Below are positions 5,670 to 5,824 of a DNA stretch of 5,824 nucleotides, piece after piece. The position numbers and the translations under genes are program-made. Where the stretch lies: assembly GCA_009777135.1 (NCBI GenBank), contig WRMM01000145.1, positions 1 to 5,824 on the forward strand, in the 5' to 3' direction. Within the stretch, counting starts at the first letter, position 1; each line of letters opens with the position of its first letter. The notes under the pieces were generated by a model. That model saw only the letters and a list, made by a program, of their open reading frames with translations, ran no database searches and was not told the DNA's origin. Origin of the DNA: Candidatus Fibrimonadales bacterium. Its GTDB lineage: Bacteria > Fibrobacterota > Fibrobacteria > Fibrobacterales > Fibrobacteraceae.

Positions 5670-5824
5670 ATGCTCCATGCTCTAGAACTAGCAACTTATG
5701 CCATAAAAAACTGTCGCCCAAACCCGGCGGTAGGGGCGGTTATTGTAAAAAATGGAGTGGCAATTGGAGAAGGCTGCACTCAAGAGTACGGAAGCTTTCA
5801 TGCAGAAATCGCAGCTTTGAAAAA
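5670..5824 (+). CDS. ribD: Riboflavin biosynthesis protein RibD, deaminase domain (N-terminal fragment)
   Basis: The first 51 complete codons are in the window and the gene runs off the right edge. The protein begins MLHALELATYAIKNCRPNPA, followed by VGAVIVKNGVAIGEG and GSFHAEIAAL. PNPxVG at residues 17-22 and the HAE zinc/catalytic motif at 44-46 are the hallmarks of the diaminohydroxyphosphoribosylaminopyrimidine deaminase domain of RibD. That enzyme deaminates an early pyrimidine intermediate of riboflavin synthesis; full RibD also has a C-terminal reductase, which cannot be seen here, nor can the PCxxxGRTPPC zinc motif. The ATG at 5670 follows AGGTGAG, with unusually tight spacing. An in-frame stop at 5652-5654 limits any earlier start. 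The N-terminus is a few residues shorter than in well-known RibD proteins. Confidence 0.85.
   Translation, partial: MLHALELATYAIKNCRPNPAVGAVIVKNGVAIGEGCTQEYGSFHAEIAALK

Noticed and set aside
5715..5745. ACCCGGCGGTAGGGGCGGTT resembles parts of an FMN riboswitch near ribD
   Set aside because: It lies inside the ribD coding sequence and encodes the conserved RPNPAVGAV segment; no full set of riboswitch helices is present upstream of the gene.
1..5824. CRISPR array, tRNA or rRNA gene, or insertion sequence
   Set aside because: No regularly spaced repeats, cloverleaf with CCA-adjacent stem, rRNA-like segment, transposase or terminal inverted repeats were seen on either strand.

Overview
This window is bacterial chromosomal DNA of moderate to low GC. 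It holds two complete plus-strand genes, four complete minus-strand genes, and one truncated gene at each end. The bacterial assignment rests on four points: a bacterial-type prolyl-tRNA synthetase with an editing insertion, an omega-like RNA polymerase subunit, a YejB/DppB-type ABC permease, and a RibD-type deaminase. One gene points the other way. The radical-SAM methylthiotransferase at 4283-5557 looks like the archaeal/eukaryotic e-MtaB (CDKAL1-like) branch. A gut or anaerobic lineage such as Fibrobacterota is a guess, and the sequence alone does not settle the phylum.

Layout. At 1-50 (minus) is the first codons of a flavin-dependent disulfide/NADH oxidoreductase. At 51-147 is a compact divergent promoter region. 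At 148-363 (plus) is an omega-like RNA polymerase subunit, which overlaps by 4 bases the prolyl-tRNA synthetase gene proS (360-2069). proS converges on a four-gene minus-strand cluster and overlaps its last gene by 29 bases. In transcription order the cluster is e-MtaB-like methylthiotransferase (5557-4283), CutA (4262-3936), an NAD-dependent epimerase/dehydratase-like extended SDR (3934-3047), and a YejB-like permease (3045-2041). Gaps in the cluster are 20, 1 and 1 bases. At 5558-5669 is a second divergent intergenic region, followed at 5670 (plus) by the start of ribD, cut off by the window end.

How the genes relate. The left operon pairs transcription (omega) with translation (ProRS). The minus-strand cluster is functionally mixed: tRNA modification (ms2t6A type), a small trimeric CutA protein, a nucleotide-sugar-like SDR, and a membrane permease whose usual partners YejA, YejE and YejF are not next to it. 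A promoter-like motif with core TTCTATATT recurs before several genes. An identical 13-mer lies upstream of both the omega gene and cutA. I saw no mobile element, CRISPR array, tRNA or rRNA. I did not find a convincing wholly new system; the strongest leads are the e-MtaB gene in a bacterial setting, the shared promoter motif, and the orphan permease.
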